From SKPT01 sp040905445 (GTDB taxonomy: Bacteria > Planctomycetota > Phycisphaerae > Phycisphaerales > Phycisphaeraceae), in contig JBBDRN010000035.1 in NCBI GenBank assembly GCA_040905445.1, positions 1 through 64,000 on the forward strand: a stretch of 64,000 nucleotides of DNA. The letters run 5' to 3'. Positions within the stretch are counted from its first letter, which is position 1; every line of letters begins with the position of its first letter. A program made the translations under genes and the position numbers. Of this stretch, positions 41,839 to 49,938 are shown piece after piece. The notes below the pieces were generated by a model. That model was not told the DNA's origin, ran no database searches, and saw only the letters and a list, made by a program, of their open reading frames with translations.

Positions 41839-42603
41839 TTAGGCGCGGGTTGCGGCTGTGGATTGTTTGAGCAGCGACGCCGCCGGCCCATCCACGTGCA
41901 GCTCGGTGTTCGCGTGCTGCTGCAGGATCGACGCCGGCACGTCGGGCGTCACGGCTCCCTCGACGCTGTTGCGCACGGCCTCGGCCTTACGCTCGTCGGG
42001 CACGCTCACGACGATCAGCCGGCTCTTCATGATCTGCTTGACGCTCATCGACACCGCCTCGGTCGGCACGTCCTCCATCCCCTTGAACCACCCTTCGCCG
42101 ACCTGCTGCCGCCTGCACGCCTCGTCGAGCTTCACGACGATGTAGGGCTCGTCTGTGTCGAAGTCGGCGGGCGGATCGTTGAACGCCAGGTGCCCGTTCT
42201 CGCCGATGCCGACCATCGCCACGTCGATCTCATGATCTCGGATGATCGCGCTGACCCGCCGGGCCTCGTCGCGCGGGTCGTTCTGCTCGAGGTCGAGGTA
42301 GTGGAACGCCGCGACGGGCAGCGGAAGCTGGCTGTGGAAGCGGTCCCAGAGGTACAGCCGGAAGCTCGCCGGATGGGTGATCGCGATGCCCGCGTATTCG
42401 TCGAGGTGGAAGACCGTCACGCGATCCCACCGAACGTCGGGCGCGGCCGCGAGCTGCGCCAGCGTGTCGAACTGGCTCGCCCCGGTCGCCACGATCACGC
42501 TCGCGCGGCCGCGCGCCGCGATCGCCTGCCGAATCGCCTCCGCCCCCTGCGCCGCCGCCGCCCGCCCCAGCGCCGGCTTGCTCTCATGCACATGCAGCTT
42601 CAT
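41839..42603 (-). CDS. nagB: Glucosamine-6-phosphate deaminase
   Basis: 254-residue NagB-family enzyme that converts GlcN-6-P to fructose-6-P and ammonia. Motifs are VIVATGASQFDTLAQL, FHLDEYAGI with the catalytic Asp pair region, and VGIGENGHLAFNDPPADF, with the ring-opening His. KQIMKSRLIVVSVPDERKAEAV is the lid-side segment. The start at 42603 has GGAGG nine bases upstream; longer open sequence upstream is unsupported. It belongs with nagA in amino-sugar catabolism. Confidence 0.94.
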   Translation of the reverse strand: MKLHVHESKPALGRAAAAQGAEAIRQAIAARGRASVIVATGASQFDTLAQLAAAPDVRWDRVTVFHLDEYAGIAITHPASFRLYLWDRFHSQLPLPVAAFHYLDLEQNDPRDEARRVSAIIRDHEIDVAMVGIGENGHLAFNDPPADFDTDEPYIVVKLDEACRRQQVGEGWFKGMEDVPTEAVSMSVKQIMKSRLIVVSVPDERKAEAVRNSVEGAVTPDVPASILQQHANTELHVDGPAASLLKQSTAATRA

Positions 42604-42791
42604 CGCGATGGCCCTCCGATCGATGGTAAAACGCCCGCCAGTATACCACTTCGGCGTCGCCCATCCACGCTCCCGCCGAAACGGCGTGCCACGGGGCGCT
42701 TGCCCACCACTGCCCGGGCGCCAGACGCGCCCACGCGCCCCGGGGCGGACGAGCCGCCAGGGGCACCACCCCGTGATGTCATCGCGCGGAC

Positions 42792-43544
42792 CTAATCCTC
42801 CAGCGTCGCGAGGTGCACCATCACCCGCGCCAAGGCCTGCGTCACCTCGTCGAAGAAGGCCTGCCCCTTGGCCGCCGTCGCCTGCCGCGGATCGCCCGAG
42901 CCGGTGTCCGGATGCACGCGTGACCACGGCCGGGGCGCCCAGACGCCCGGCTGGGCCACGGCGTCCAGTTCCCACGCCCGCCGCTGGCCCGGCCCGGCCT
43001 CGCCCAGCTCCACCAGCTCCGGCGAAACGTGCAGCAGGAAGCTCGTCTCCAGCTCCCCGGCGTGATCGCCCGGCTCATCAAAGATCGCCGCCACGCGCTC
43101 CGGCAGCATCTGCCAGAAATTCGCCAGCACGATCAGTGCGTCGTACCGCGCCTGGATATCGCGAATGATCGGCTTGTGCTCGTTGCCCCCGTGAGCGTTG
43201 ATGATCAGCAGGCGGCGGACCCCCTGCTGACACAGGCTGCGCGTCACGTCGTCGAGGATCGCGGTCGCCGTCGCCGTGGTGATGCTGATCGTGGCGACCT
43301 GGTCGAGCTGGGCCTCGTTGTTGCCGAACGGAATCGCCGGCAGCACCACCACCCGCGCCCCCTCCGCGTCCGCCAGCCCCGCCGCGTCCCGCGCCAGCGA
43401 CGTCGCCTGCAGCGTGTCCGTGCCGTGCGGGAGATGGTAGTTATGCGCCTCCGTCGCCCCCCAGGGCAGGACCGCCAGCGTCGGGGCGTGGTCACTCAAT
43501 TGACGGTAGTTCGCCTCATCCAGCAGGTAATGGCGCGGCGGCAC
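42792..43544 (-). CDS. Creatininase-family amidohydrolase
   Basis: 250-residue protein of the creatininase/FAPy-deformylase family. Metal-ligand motifs are AVLPWGATEAHNYHLPHGTDT (Glu, His and Asp), IINAHGGNEHK and DHAGELETSFLL with Glu. The GTG at 43544 is preceded by AAGGAG and gives the family start PRHYLLDEANYRQL; open sequence upstream is poorly conserved. It leads the cluster with nagB and nagA, so an amide hydrolysis step in sugar or cell-wall degradation is possible. Specificity is unknown. Confidence 0.85.
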   Translation of the reverse strand: MPPRHYLLDEANYRQLSDHAPTLAVLPWGATEAHNYHLPHGTDTLQATSLARDAAGLADAEGARVVVLPAIPFGNNEAQLDQVATISITTATATAILDDVTRSLCQQGVRRLLIINAHGGNEHKPIIRDIQARYDALIVLANFWQMLPERVAAIFDEPGDHAGELETSFLLHVSPELVELGEAGPGQRRAWELDAVAQPGVWAPRPWSRVHPDTGSGDPRQATAAKGQAFFDEVTQALARVMVHLATLED

Positions 43545-44053
43545 AGCAAGCTCCTTCAAGTACAGCGACCCTCGATCCCCCCACCCGACACACCCCGAAG
43601 CCGGGGTGGCACGGCCTGGCAAAAAGGGCAAGCCGTGCTCCTCCCCGACATAGCCTAACGCCCGGCGCGCGGGCAAGCCCCTTGCGGCCTCGCGAGACGC
43701 ACCGCCCGCCGACGCCCGGCTTGGGCGGGCATAGAAGATCATTTATAAATATCGTCTATAGAAATGCATATAGGCGCTCGCGTGTGACGCCGGACCGATT
43801 CACACCGCGCGCCATGAGCCACGCCCCAACGTGCCCGCGGCACACCGCGTACAATGGGTGCGTGCCCAGGCCTCGCCTCGGGCACTCCCGCCCCCGCGCC
43901 TCGGGCCCGGCAGCGTTGCCGGACCATCAGGCGCCTTCGCCCCGGGCCTTGCCCGACCACGGCGTCCGGGCCTACCCTCAGTCAGGCTCAACTGGCACGG
44001 CAGGCCCGGACGCGCACGTATCGTCGCGCTCGGCTTATCCAGGAGGCTCTCGC
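43545..44053. other. Divergent intergenic region, amino-sugar cluster to secreted protein
   Basis: 509 bases without a supported gene. Two adjacent inverted repeats stand at 43591-43608 (CACCCCG with loop AAGC) and 43609-43638 (GCACGGC arms around an A-rich loop). They would fold in the leader of the minus-strand creatininase gene. An AT-rich island at 43733-43775 with TATAAATA, CTATAG and CATATAGG blocks is the likely promoter zone for one or both genes. Confidence 0.55.
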
Positions 44054-46174
44054 ATGAAGCGTTTGTTCCGTACGACCCGCACCCTCAAATCGCTGGCGGC
44101 CGCCGCGGCGCTGGCGGGCCCGGCCCTGCTCCTGGCCCCCGACGCCCAGGCCGTCGACGCCGTCAACCCCCAGCAGTACCTCCAGAACGTGCTGCGCAAC
44201 GGCAACCTGCACAACACCACCGGCGAGTTCTTCGCCTGGCACGCCGCCAGCGCGGCCGACGACTTCGTCCAAGCCTACGAGGCGACCGAAGACCCGGCCT
44301 GGCTCGACGCCGCCGCCAGCTACTACGACTTCTACTTCGACCGCCTCGAAGAGGACCCCGACGGCCACCTCGGCTGGATCGGCGAAACCGTCACCGGCGA
44401 CCCGGGCATCCGCGGCGACGCGCTCGTCGGCGACGCCATCCTCCTCCGCGCCCCGCTCCGCTTCGCCGAGATCGTCCTCAACAACCCCGAGCTCGAAGAA
44501 CGCTTCGGCGACAAGGCCCGCGAGTACGTCGACCTCGCCACCCGCATCGCCTGGGACAAGTGGAACGAGCGAGGCACCTACCACCTCGACAACGGGTTCG
44601 GCAGCTACCACACCCACCACCAGTACATCGACGTCGACACCGGCGAGTGGGTCGACCGCTCCTCGCGCGTCATCAGCGACAACCTCAACAAGCACTACGC
44701 CATCGGCATCGTCATCCTTCGCCTGCACCGCATCACCGGCGAGGAGCAGTACGCCCAGCGCGTCTTCGAGATCTACAGCCGCCTTAAGAGCATGTTCCGC
44801 CACTTCCCCGAAGACAACCGCGTGAGCTGGAACTTCTGGATGCCCCACGGCCCGTACGACATCGAAGGCCGAAGCCCCACGAGCTGGGTCGCCGTCCACC
44901 CCAACCGCCCCGGCTACCAGGCCTCCGAAGTCGGACGCATCGTCGAGGTCTACGACACCGGCCTCGTGTTCGACGAGGACGACATCCAGCGCCTCATCAA
45001 CACCAACCATTACATGGAGCAGGGCGACGGCTGGCGCAGCTCCGACGGCAGCACCGACGCTGGCACGCGCTGGAGCTCGCTCGCCCGCTTTGACGAGCAC
45101 ATCTACGACGCCTACCGCTCGTCGCTCGAGAACAGCGACAGCGACGGCAGCCGCATCCGCCTCGCCTACCTCGAAAACGTGCTCAAGCCCATCGGCTGGG
45201 AGCGGCGATACATCCAGAGCGAGGACGACGTCCGCACCTACGACCGCGAGCCCGAGCCCGGCGTCCACCTGTCGATGAACCAGGTCATTCCCGCCACACT
45301 CGAGACCGCGAACAACGACCGTGCCGTCCTCGCCACGCAGGTGCGCGGCTCGGGCAACCTGCGCATCGCCCTGCTCGACGCCGAGACCGGCCAGGAGCTC
45401 GGCACGCTCCACGAAGAGCGCGTCACCGGCGACAACGCGCAGTACGTCATGCCCCGCTGGGACGGCACCAACCCCGCTACCGGCGAAAAGGACCTCGGCG
45501 CATACCGGGTCCAGTGGAGCTTCCGCGGCGAGACCCGCGTCCAGGACGTCCGCGTCACCGAGGGCGAGCAGCGCGACGACCCCAACGCGCCCGACGTGCT
45601 CCAGCCCGGCGGGCACATCGCCATCGACTTCACCGATGAGCTCGACCCCGGCCAGTGGACGCTCGAAGGCGCCGCGCGCAGTGATGAACGCGCCCGCGTC
45701 GGCGACCACAGCCTCCGCCTCGGCGCCGGCGACACCGCCCGCTTCATGTTCGGCGACCAGGACAACCTGCCCGTCCGCATCACCATGTGGGTCCACGAGG
45801 AGGGCGTCCGACGCAGCGGCGGCAACGGCGAAGGCCCCCGCTGGGGCGTCGTCACCGGCATCGGCGACATCCTCGCCATCCGCATCGCGTGGCGCGGCTA
45901 CCTCGCCGGCGACCAGGAGTACGCCTGGACCAACACGGGCGACAACCGCTGGTTCAACCTCTCCGGCTCCGACGTGCCTCGCCGCGCCGGCTGGAGCCAG
46001 TGGGTCTTCGACTTCACCGACCCCCAGAACCCGCGCATCAGCGCCAACCGCCAGGACGCCAACATCAGCACGCAATCGACGCCCAAGGGCGCCGCCGGAC
46101 TCTACTTCTCCGGCTCAAGCGACGCCGGCCCGCTCTACATCGATGACATCCTCATCGAATACCCGGACCGCTGA
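44054..46174 (+). CDS. Large secreted protein, possible carbohydrate-active enzyme
   Basis: 706-residue exported protein, family not recognised. A signal peptide (LKSLAAAAALAGPALLLAPDAQA) is followed by about 380 residues rich in aromatic helices: WHAASAADDFVQAYEATEDPAWLDAAASYYDFYFDRL, EYVDLATRIAWDKWNERGTY, HHQYIDVDTGEWV and NKHYAIGIVILRLHRITGEEQYAQRVFEIYSRLKSMF. This is the style of alpha/alpha toroid enzymes such as polysaccharide lyases or epimerases. The C-terminal 250 residues look beta-rich, with a FlgD/Ig-like part (QVRGSGNLRIALLDAETGQEL) and a lectin-like part ending GPLYIDDILIEYPDR. AGGAGG precedes the ATG. Divergent from the amino-sugar cluster. Confidence 0.75.
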   Translation: MKRLFRTTRTLKSLAAAAALAGPALLLAPDAQAVDAVNPQQYLQNVLRNGNLHNTTGEFFAWHAASAADDFVQAYEATEDPAWLDAAASYYDFYFDRLEEDPDGHLGWIGETVTGDPGIRGDALVGDAILLRAPLRFAEIVLNNPELEERFGDKAREYVDLATRIAWDKWNERGTYHLDNGFGSYHTHHQYIDVDTGEWVDRSSRVISDNLNKHYAIGIVILRLHRITGEEQYAQRVFEIYSRLKSMFRHFPEDNRVSWNFWMPHGPYDIEGRSPTSWVAVHPNRPGYQASEVGRIVEVYDTGLVFDEDDIQRLINTNHYMEQGDGWRSSDGSTDAGTRWSSLARFDEHIYDAYRSSLENSDSDGSRIRLAYLENVLKPIGWERRYIQSEDDVRTYDREPEPGVHLSMNQVIPATLETANNDRAVLATQVRGSGNLRIALLDAETGQELGTLHEERVTGDNAQYVMPRWDGTNPATGEKDLGAYRVQWSFRGETRVQDVRVTEGEQRDDPNAPDVLQPGGHIAIDFTDELDPGQWTLEGAARSDERARVGDHSLRLGAGDTARFMFGDQDNLPVRITMWVHEEGVRRSGGNGEGPRWGVVTGIGDILAIRIAWRGYLAGDQEYAWTNTGDNRWFNLSGSDVPRRAGWSQWVFDFTDPQNPRISANRQDANISTQSTPKGAAGLYFSGSSDAGPLYIDDILIEYPDR

Positions 46175-46213
46175 CGCGAGCGCAAGTGAATCCACCATCG
46201 CGGGCGTATAAAG

Positions 46214-46232
46214 CCGGGACCGCTGGTCCCGG
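46214..46232. other. Hairpin after the secreted protein gene
   Basis: A perfect eight-base-pair stem, CCGGGACC with GGTCCCGG, and a GCT loop, 39 bases after the stop codon. There is no T tract, so termination is uncertain. Confidence 0.4.
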
Positions 46233-46397
46233 GGCGGCGGCGTGTGCTCATCGTCGAGCACGCGGCCGGGGTGGGGCGGGGGTGTGGCGGGGGTGGGGCG
46301 GGGCGTCGCATCGATCCGCGATCGCGATGTCGCCGGAGCGCCCGGGCGCTGGCGGCCAAGCCGCCAGTGGCACCCCCGCGTCTGCTACCATCGCGGC

Positions 46398-46913
46398 GTG
46401 TCCGACGTGCTGCCCTATCAGATTGCCGTGCTCTGCTACCTCTTCGACGACCGCGGGCGGCTGCTGCTGCTGCACCGCCGCAAGCCACCCAACCAGGAGC
46501 TTTATTCGCCCATCGGCGGGAAGCTGGAGCAGGCTACGGGCGAGAGCCCAACGGCCTGCGCGGTCCGGGAGATTGCCGAGGAGGCGCACCTGGACGTCGC
46601 GCCGGCCGACCTGCACCTGACGGGGATCGTGTCGGAGTGTGCCTACGGACACGCCAGCCACTGGCTGATGTTCCTCTATGAGCTGACCCGGCCGGTGCAT
46701 GTCGACCGCGAGCCGTTCGACGAAGGTCGGCTGGCGTGGCATGACCCGGGCGACCTCGCGCGCCTGCCCATTCCCGAGACCGACCGCGAGGTGATCTGGC
46801 CACTGTTCTGGCGCTACCGCGGCCGGTTCTTCACCGCGCACATCGACTGCCGCGGCGGCGAGCTGCGTTGGCGCGTCGAGCAGCCACCGGGCGACGCATC
46901 CTCCGCGGCGTAG
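46398..46913 (+). CDS. NUDIX hydrolase
   Basis: 171-residue NUDIX protein that would cleave a nucleoside diphosphate linked to another moiety. The box reads GGKLEQATGESPTACAVREIAEEAHL: the REUxEE core is intact, two residues are inserted before the Glu of GxxxxxE, and the usual Gly of EExGU is replaced by His. The GTG at 46398 gives a compact family start (SDVLPYQIAVLCYLFD). Upstream lies a G-rich microsatellite and a CTGGCGGC/GCCGCCAG hairpin (46349-46367). No strong ribosome site is seen. The substrate is unknown. Confidence 0.85.
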   Translation: MSDVLPYQIAVLCYLFDDRGRLLLLHRRKPPNQELYSPIGGKLEQATGESPTACAVREIAEEAHLDVAPADLHLTGIVSECAYGHASHWLMFLYELTRPVHVDREPFDEGRLAWHDPGDLARLPIPETDREVIWPLFWRYRGRFFTAHIDCRGGELRWRVEQPPGDASSAA

Positions 46914-47271
46914 CGTTCACGCCGCAGCGGCCATGGTGTGAGACTTGACCCGACGCGCCTGGGGCTATCCCCGAGCGTCGGCGCCGCTGCACGCGGCGAC
47001 GCGGTTTACCCATCTTACCCCGGGGATACGGCCTGCCCCGGTTCCCCCTGATTTATGGAACTTTGCTCATCCGCCATACGCGGGGGCTCGTATTATGAAT
47101 GAGCGGCGCGGGATTGCGAAAGCAGGAAAACAGGTTACCCTGTTTACCGCAATTCGGTACGCCGGGTCGACAAGGCTGTGAGGTTCGCAACCCCAACACA
47201 GCAACGCGCAGCGTCACGGCGGATCGCCGCCGTGCGATTGATTCCTGACACCCCCAACGAGGAACCACACC
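46914..47271. other. Intergenic region upstream of the AraC regulator
   Basis: 358 bases without a supported gene. The main feature is a nested inverted repeat at 47113-47153. An AT-rich patch with TATTAT at 47091-47096 could be a -10 element; no matching -35 box was found. Confidence 0.5.
47113..47153. promoter_or_regulatory. Nested inverted repeat, possible operator or RNA structure
   Basis: Outer arms ATTGCG (47113-47118) and CGCAAT (47148-47153) enclose inner arms AAACAGG (47128-47134) and CCTGTTT (47139-47145). It lies about 120 bases before the AraC-family gene. It may be a regulator binding site or fold in the leader. Confidence 0.4.
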
Positions 47272-48378
47272 GTGGGCTTCCTGGAAAATGGCAACAGTGC
47301 GACGGACGGGCAGACCCCCTGGACGGTCGGGCCGGACGCTCTTTTCGCCGAGCTCAAGGACCTGCTGCACCCGCAGGTCGCCGCGTTGGCGCTGGTCGAC
47401 CCGCGCGCCCCGGGCCCGGACGCGTTTCTGCTCGTTCGCGGACTGGATGCGTCGGCGGTGACTGCCTGGTGCGAGGCGGGACATAAGCAGGACGACCTGT
47501 TCCAGCGTGCCCGCCGCCGCACCGCCGCCGCCGAGCAGCTCAACGGGCGGGCGGGGTCGTCGCTGCTGCCCGCGGGGCTGGAGGCGATGGTGCAACTGGT
47601 GCCGGCGTCGCGGACGAGCGGGCGATCGTGGTACCTGGCGTTGGCGCGGCCGGAGGAGCCGTTCGACGAGCAGGCCCAGCATCTGGCCAGTCTCTTGCTG
47701 CGCGCGTTGCAGGCGGCGTTCGATTATCCCGCCGAGCCGGGGCTCGGGCGCGTGCTGCTGGGCGCGGACCACGAACTGGTGCACGCCGACCCGCGCACGG
47801 AAGCGCGCTTTCTGCGCCAGCCGGAGGTGCTCGACCAGCTTCGCGAGCAGTTGCCGGCCGTGGTGAGCCAGCGCTGGCCGGAGCTTGACGACGAACGGCT
47901 GCACGACATCGCGCTCGATCTGGCGGGGCAGGGAACGTGGATCCGCTTCCGACGGGCCGCGGCGCTGACCGGGGCGGGGATCGCGGCGGTGGCAGCGCAT
48001 CACTGGTACTTGGAGCTGCGGCCGCTGGGCAAGGACGACGTGCCGCCGCTGGGCGCCCTGGACGACGACCGCGTGGCCCGGGCCGTGGCGTACCTGTCGG
48101 ACCACTACCGCAGCTCGCCGACGCTCGGCGATGTGGCGGAGGCGGTGCAGACCAGCCCGTTCCACTTTCACCGCCTGTTTGTCAAGCACGCGGGCATCAG
48201 CCCCAAGCATTACCTGCTGCGGATTCAGCTCATGATCGCCAAGTGGCTGCTGCGGGCGACGCGCACGCCGATCGGTGAGATCGCGTCGGCCACCGGCTTC
48301 GCGAGCCACGGCCACTTTACGGCGACGTTTCACCGCCTCGTCGGCGTCAGCCCGAGCACGTTCCGCGAGCAGGCGTGA
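47272..48378 (+). CDS. AraC-family transcriptional regulator
   Basis: 368-residue regulator. The C-terminal 100 residues form the two helix-turn-helix motifs: TLGDVAEAVQTSPFHFHRLFVKHAGISPKHYLLRIQL and TPIGEIASATGFASHGHFTATFHRLVGVSPSTFRE. The N-terminal 260 residues, a sensor of unrecognised type, contain LHPQVAALALVDPRAPGPDAF and long helices. The GTG at 47272 has an AGGA site; no nearer ATG gives a better start. It stands alone between unrelated genes, so its targets are not evident; it may control itself through the upstream inverted repeat. Confidence 0.88.
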   Translation: MGFLENGNSATDGQTPWTVGPDALFAELKDLLHPQVAALALVDPRAPGPDAFLLVRGLDASAVTAWCEAGHKQDDLFQRARRRTAAAEQLNGRAGSSLLPAGLEAMVQLVPASRTSGRSWYLALARPEEPFDEQAQHLASLLLRALQAAFDYPAEPGLGRVLLGADHELVHADPRTEARFLRQPEVLDQLREQLPAVVSQRWPELDDERLHDIALDLAGQGTWIRFRRAAALTGAGIAAVAAHHWYLELRPLGKDDVPPLGALDDDRVARAVAYLSDHYRSSPTLGDVAEAVQTSPFHFHRLFVKHAGISPKHYLLRIQLMIAKWLLRATRTPIGEIASATGFASHGHFTATFHRLVGVSPSTFREQA

Positions 48379-48407
48379 GCAGGCCGCGAACGCGAAGGGG
48401 CGGGCGG

Positions 48408-49016
48408 CTACACGTTCCAGGGCTGGTCGTCGTACGCGCGGACGCGGGTGATCGCGTCGCGCGCCTCGCGCAGGCGGCCGAGCGCCCAGACGATCAGCGC
48501 CAGCATTCCGCCGAACACGACCACACTCATCGCCAGCCCCGCCAGGTCGCGCTGCGCGACGCCGACGACGAGACTCATCAGCACCAGGGCGCCGAGGATC
48601 ACGGCCTGGACGAGCAGGATCGCGTGTGCGCCGCGCGTCGCCCCGCCACCCCCACCACCCCCGCCACGAGTCCCGCCGATCCGGAACGCGAGCACCAGCA
48701 GCACCAGGGCGGGCAGGACCATCGTCACCAGGATCGCCAGGGCGTAGACCATCAGCCCCGCCTGGCCCTGCACGAACGCGTCGACCTGCTCGGGCGGCAG
48801 GTCGCGCTCCGCCAACTGCTCGCGCAGCAATTCGGCGGGCACGGCCGCGACGGCCATGAATACCGTCGTGCAACATCCGAACAGCAGCAGTTCGACGCCG
48901 GCGACGATCCACGTGGCGATCGCCGCCCGGCGCGGTGCGTCGCTCGCGGCGGGGCCCACGCCGTGCGGTCCACCGAGATCACCGGCCGAATGCGGATCAT
49001 GGTCAAACATGAACAT
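48408..49016 (-). CDS. Membrane protein of unknown family
   Basis: 202-residue protein with about four hydrophobic segments: ATWIVAGVELLLFGCCTTVFMAVAAV, LMVYALAILVTMVLPALVLLVLAF, AILLVQAVILGALVLMSLVVGVA and LAMSVVVFGGMLALIVWAL. Between the second and third is a run of Gly (RGGGGGGGGATRG) coded by the dispersed microsatellite. No family is recognised. Starts at 49016 and 49010 are both possible, and neither has a clear ribosome site. It converges with the AraC gene. Confidence 0.65.
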   Translation of the reverse strand: MFMFDHDPHSAGDLGGPHGVGPAASDAPRRAAIATWIVAGVELLLFGCCTTVFMAVAAVPAELLREQLAERDLPPEQVDAFVQGQAGLMVYALAILVTMVLPALVLLVLAFRIGGTRGGGGGGGGATRGAHAILLVQAVILGALVLMSLVVGVAQRDLAGLAMSVVVFGGMLALIVWALGRLREARDAITRVRAYDDQPWNV

Positions 49017-49042
49017 ACGTGAAGGATAACGCGCTGCACGGC

Positions 49043-49128
49043 CGTAGGGCCCGCTGTGCAAATCTTCCCCGGAACCGCACGGCGCCTCGGATTCTTTCAA
49101 GGTCCAAGGTCCGCACAGCGGACCCTAC
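49043..49128. repeat. GTAGGGTCCGC palindrome pair (copies 3 and 4)
   Basis: A degenerate left copy at about 49043-49061 and a full right copy at 49106-49128 are inverted. The right copy overlaps the stop codon of the DoxX-like gene (TAG complement at 49125-49127). Confidence 0.75.
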
Positions 49129-49580
49129 TTGTTGTGCCGCACCGTCCCGCCCACCGCGATGGCCGCGGCGATGATGACGAGGTTCTTGATGATGTACTGC
49201 CCTTCGATCGTCGGCCACCAGGGCGCGGCGTTCCACGTCGCCTCCGGCACCAGCACCAGGGGCAGAAACGTGCCCGCCATCTGCATCGCCAGCAGCAGGA
49301 TCGCCAGCCGGATCAGCGGGCGAACCAGCATGCACACGCCGATCGCCACCTCCCACCAGCCCAGCACCGGGATAAACCACTCGGGATCGACCGCCCAGTA
49401 GACCGTTGCGGCGATCAAGTCGTTGGCCTCACTGTGGCCGAACGGCTTCAAGATGCCGAACCAGATGAAGATGATGGCCAGCGACCCGCGCAGCAGGTCG
49501 TGACCCCAGCGGCGCATCCACTCGGCGATGAGCCGGTCGATGCGGTCGAACAGGCGGCGAAGGGCGGGGAGGGGGGGCAT
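49125..49580 (-). CDS. DoxX/DUF417-like membrane protein
   Basis: 151-residue four-helix membrane protein. Signs are LLRGSLAIIFIWFGILKPFGHSEA, FIPVLGWWEVAIGVCMLV and LILLLAMQMAGTFLPLVLVPEATW (the last reads AILLLAMQMAG), then GQYIIKNLVIIAAAIAVGG. These match small DoxX-type or YkgB-type proteins, whose roles vary. The start at 49580 fits the family; open sequence upstream is low complexity. Its stop codon lies inside a GTAGGGTCCGC repeat. Confidence 0.72.
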   Translation of the reverse strand: MPPLPALRRLFDRIDRLIAEWMRRWGHDLLRGSLAIIFIWFGILKPFGHSEANDLIAATVYWAVDPEWFIPVLGWWEVAIGVCMLVRPLIRLAILLLAMQMAGTFLPLVLVPEATWNAAPWWPTIEGQYIIKNLVIIAAAIAVGGTVRHNK

Positions 49581-49932
49581 GGCAACGTCCAGCGGAGTGC
49601 GGGCGTGAAGTATAGGCGCCCGCGGATGCACGCTCCGGCGCGGGGCATGTGTTAGCGGTCGCTCTCCAGTCGCCCTGCGCCGCACCCATCCAACGTTTAG
49701 AGCGCATTCAACCCATTCGTAGCGGGTGGGGTGCCACTGACAAGCGGAGTCCGCGGAGCTTGTCAGTGTGAATTGCCGCCAACACTGACAAGGCCGAGAA
49801 CGGCCTTGTCAGTGGCACCCGCTACGGTTGGATTGAACTCGCTCTAGCCGCCGCGCCCACGTGGCGCTTCCGACGCGAACGGGAGGGGGGTTGTTTGCAG
49901 TGTGTGGTGTGGAAAGGTCCGCACAGCGGGCC
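49581..49932. other. Intergenic region carrying two repeat elements
   Basis: 352 bases containing the best copy of the 149-bp cloverleaf-like element (49698-49846) and a GTAGGGTCCGC copy (49914-49938). No gene is supported. Confidence 0.6.
49698..49846. repeat. 149-bp cloverleaf-like element, copy 2 (best copy)
   Basis: Outer arms begin TAGAGCGCATTCAACCCA and end TTGGATTGAACTCGCTCTA, inverted, and continue through AGCGGGTG and GGTGCCAC. Inside, hairpin 1 (49735-49768) has 11-base arms and hairpin 2 (49783-49814) has perfect 14-base arms around AGAA. The whole would fold as a three-way junction. No ORF of note is inside. Confidence 0.85.
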
Positions 49933-49938
49933 CTACAG
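49914..49938. repeat. GTAGGGTCCGC palindrome (copy 5) at the fabF stop
   Basis: A single copy, read on the minus strand as CTGTAGGGCCCGCTGTGCGG, whose TAG is the fabF stop codon (49933-49935). Confidence 0.75.

Noticed and set aside
43988..46075. Long open frame on the minus strand opposite the secreted protein
   Set aside because: Its Val/Ala/Gly/Asp-rich translation has no family pattern and no ribosome site; it mirrors codon bias of the plus-strand gene, which has a signal peptide and ribosome site.
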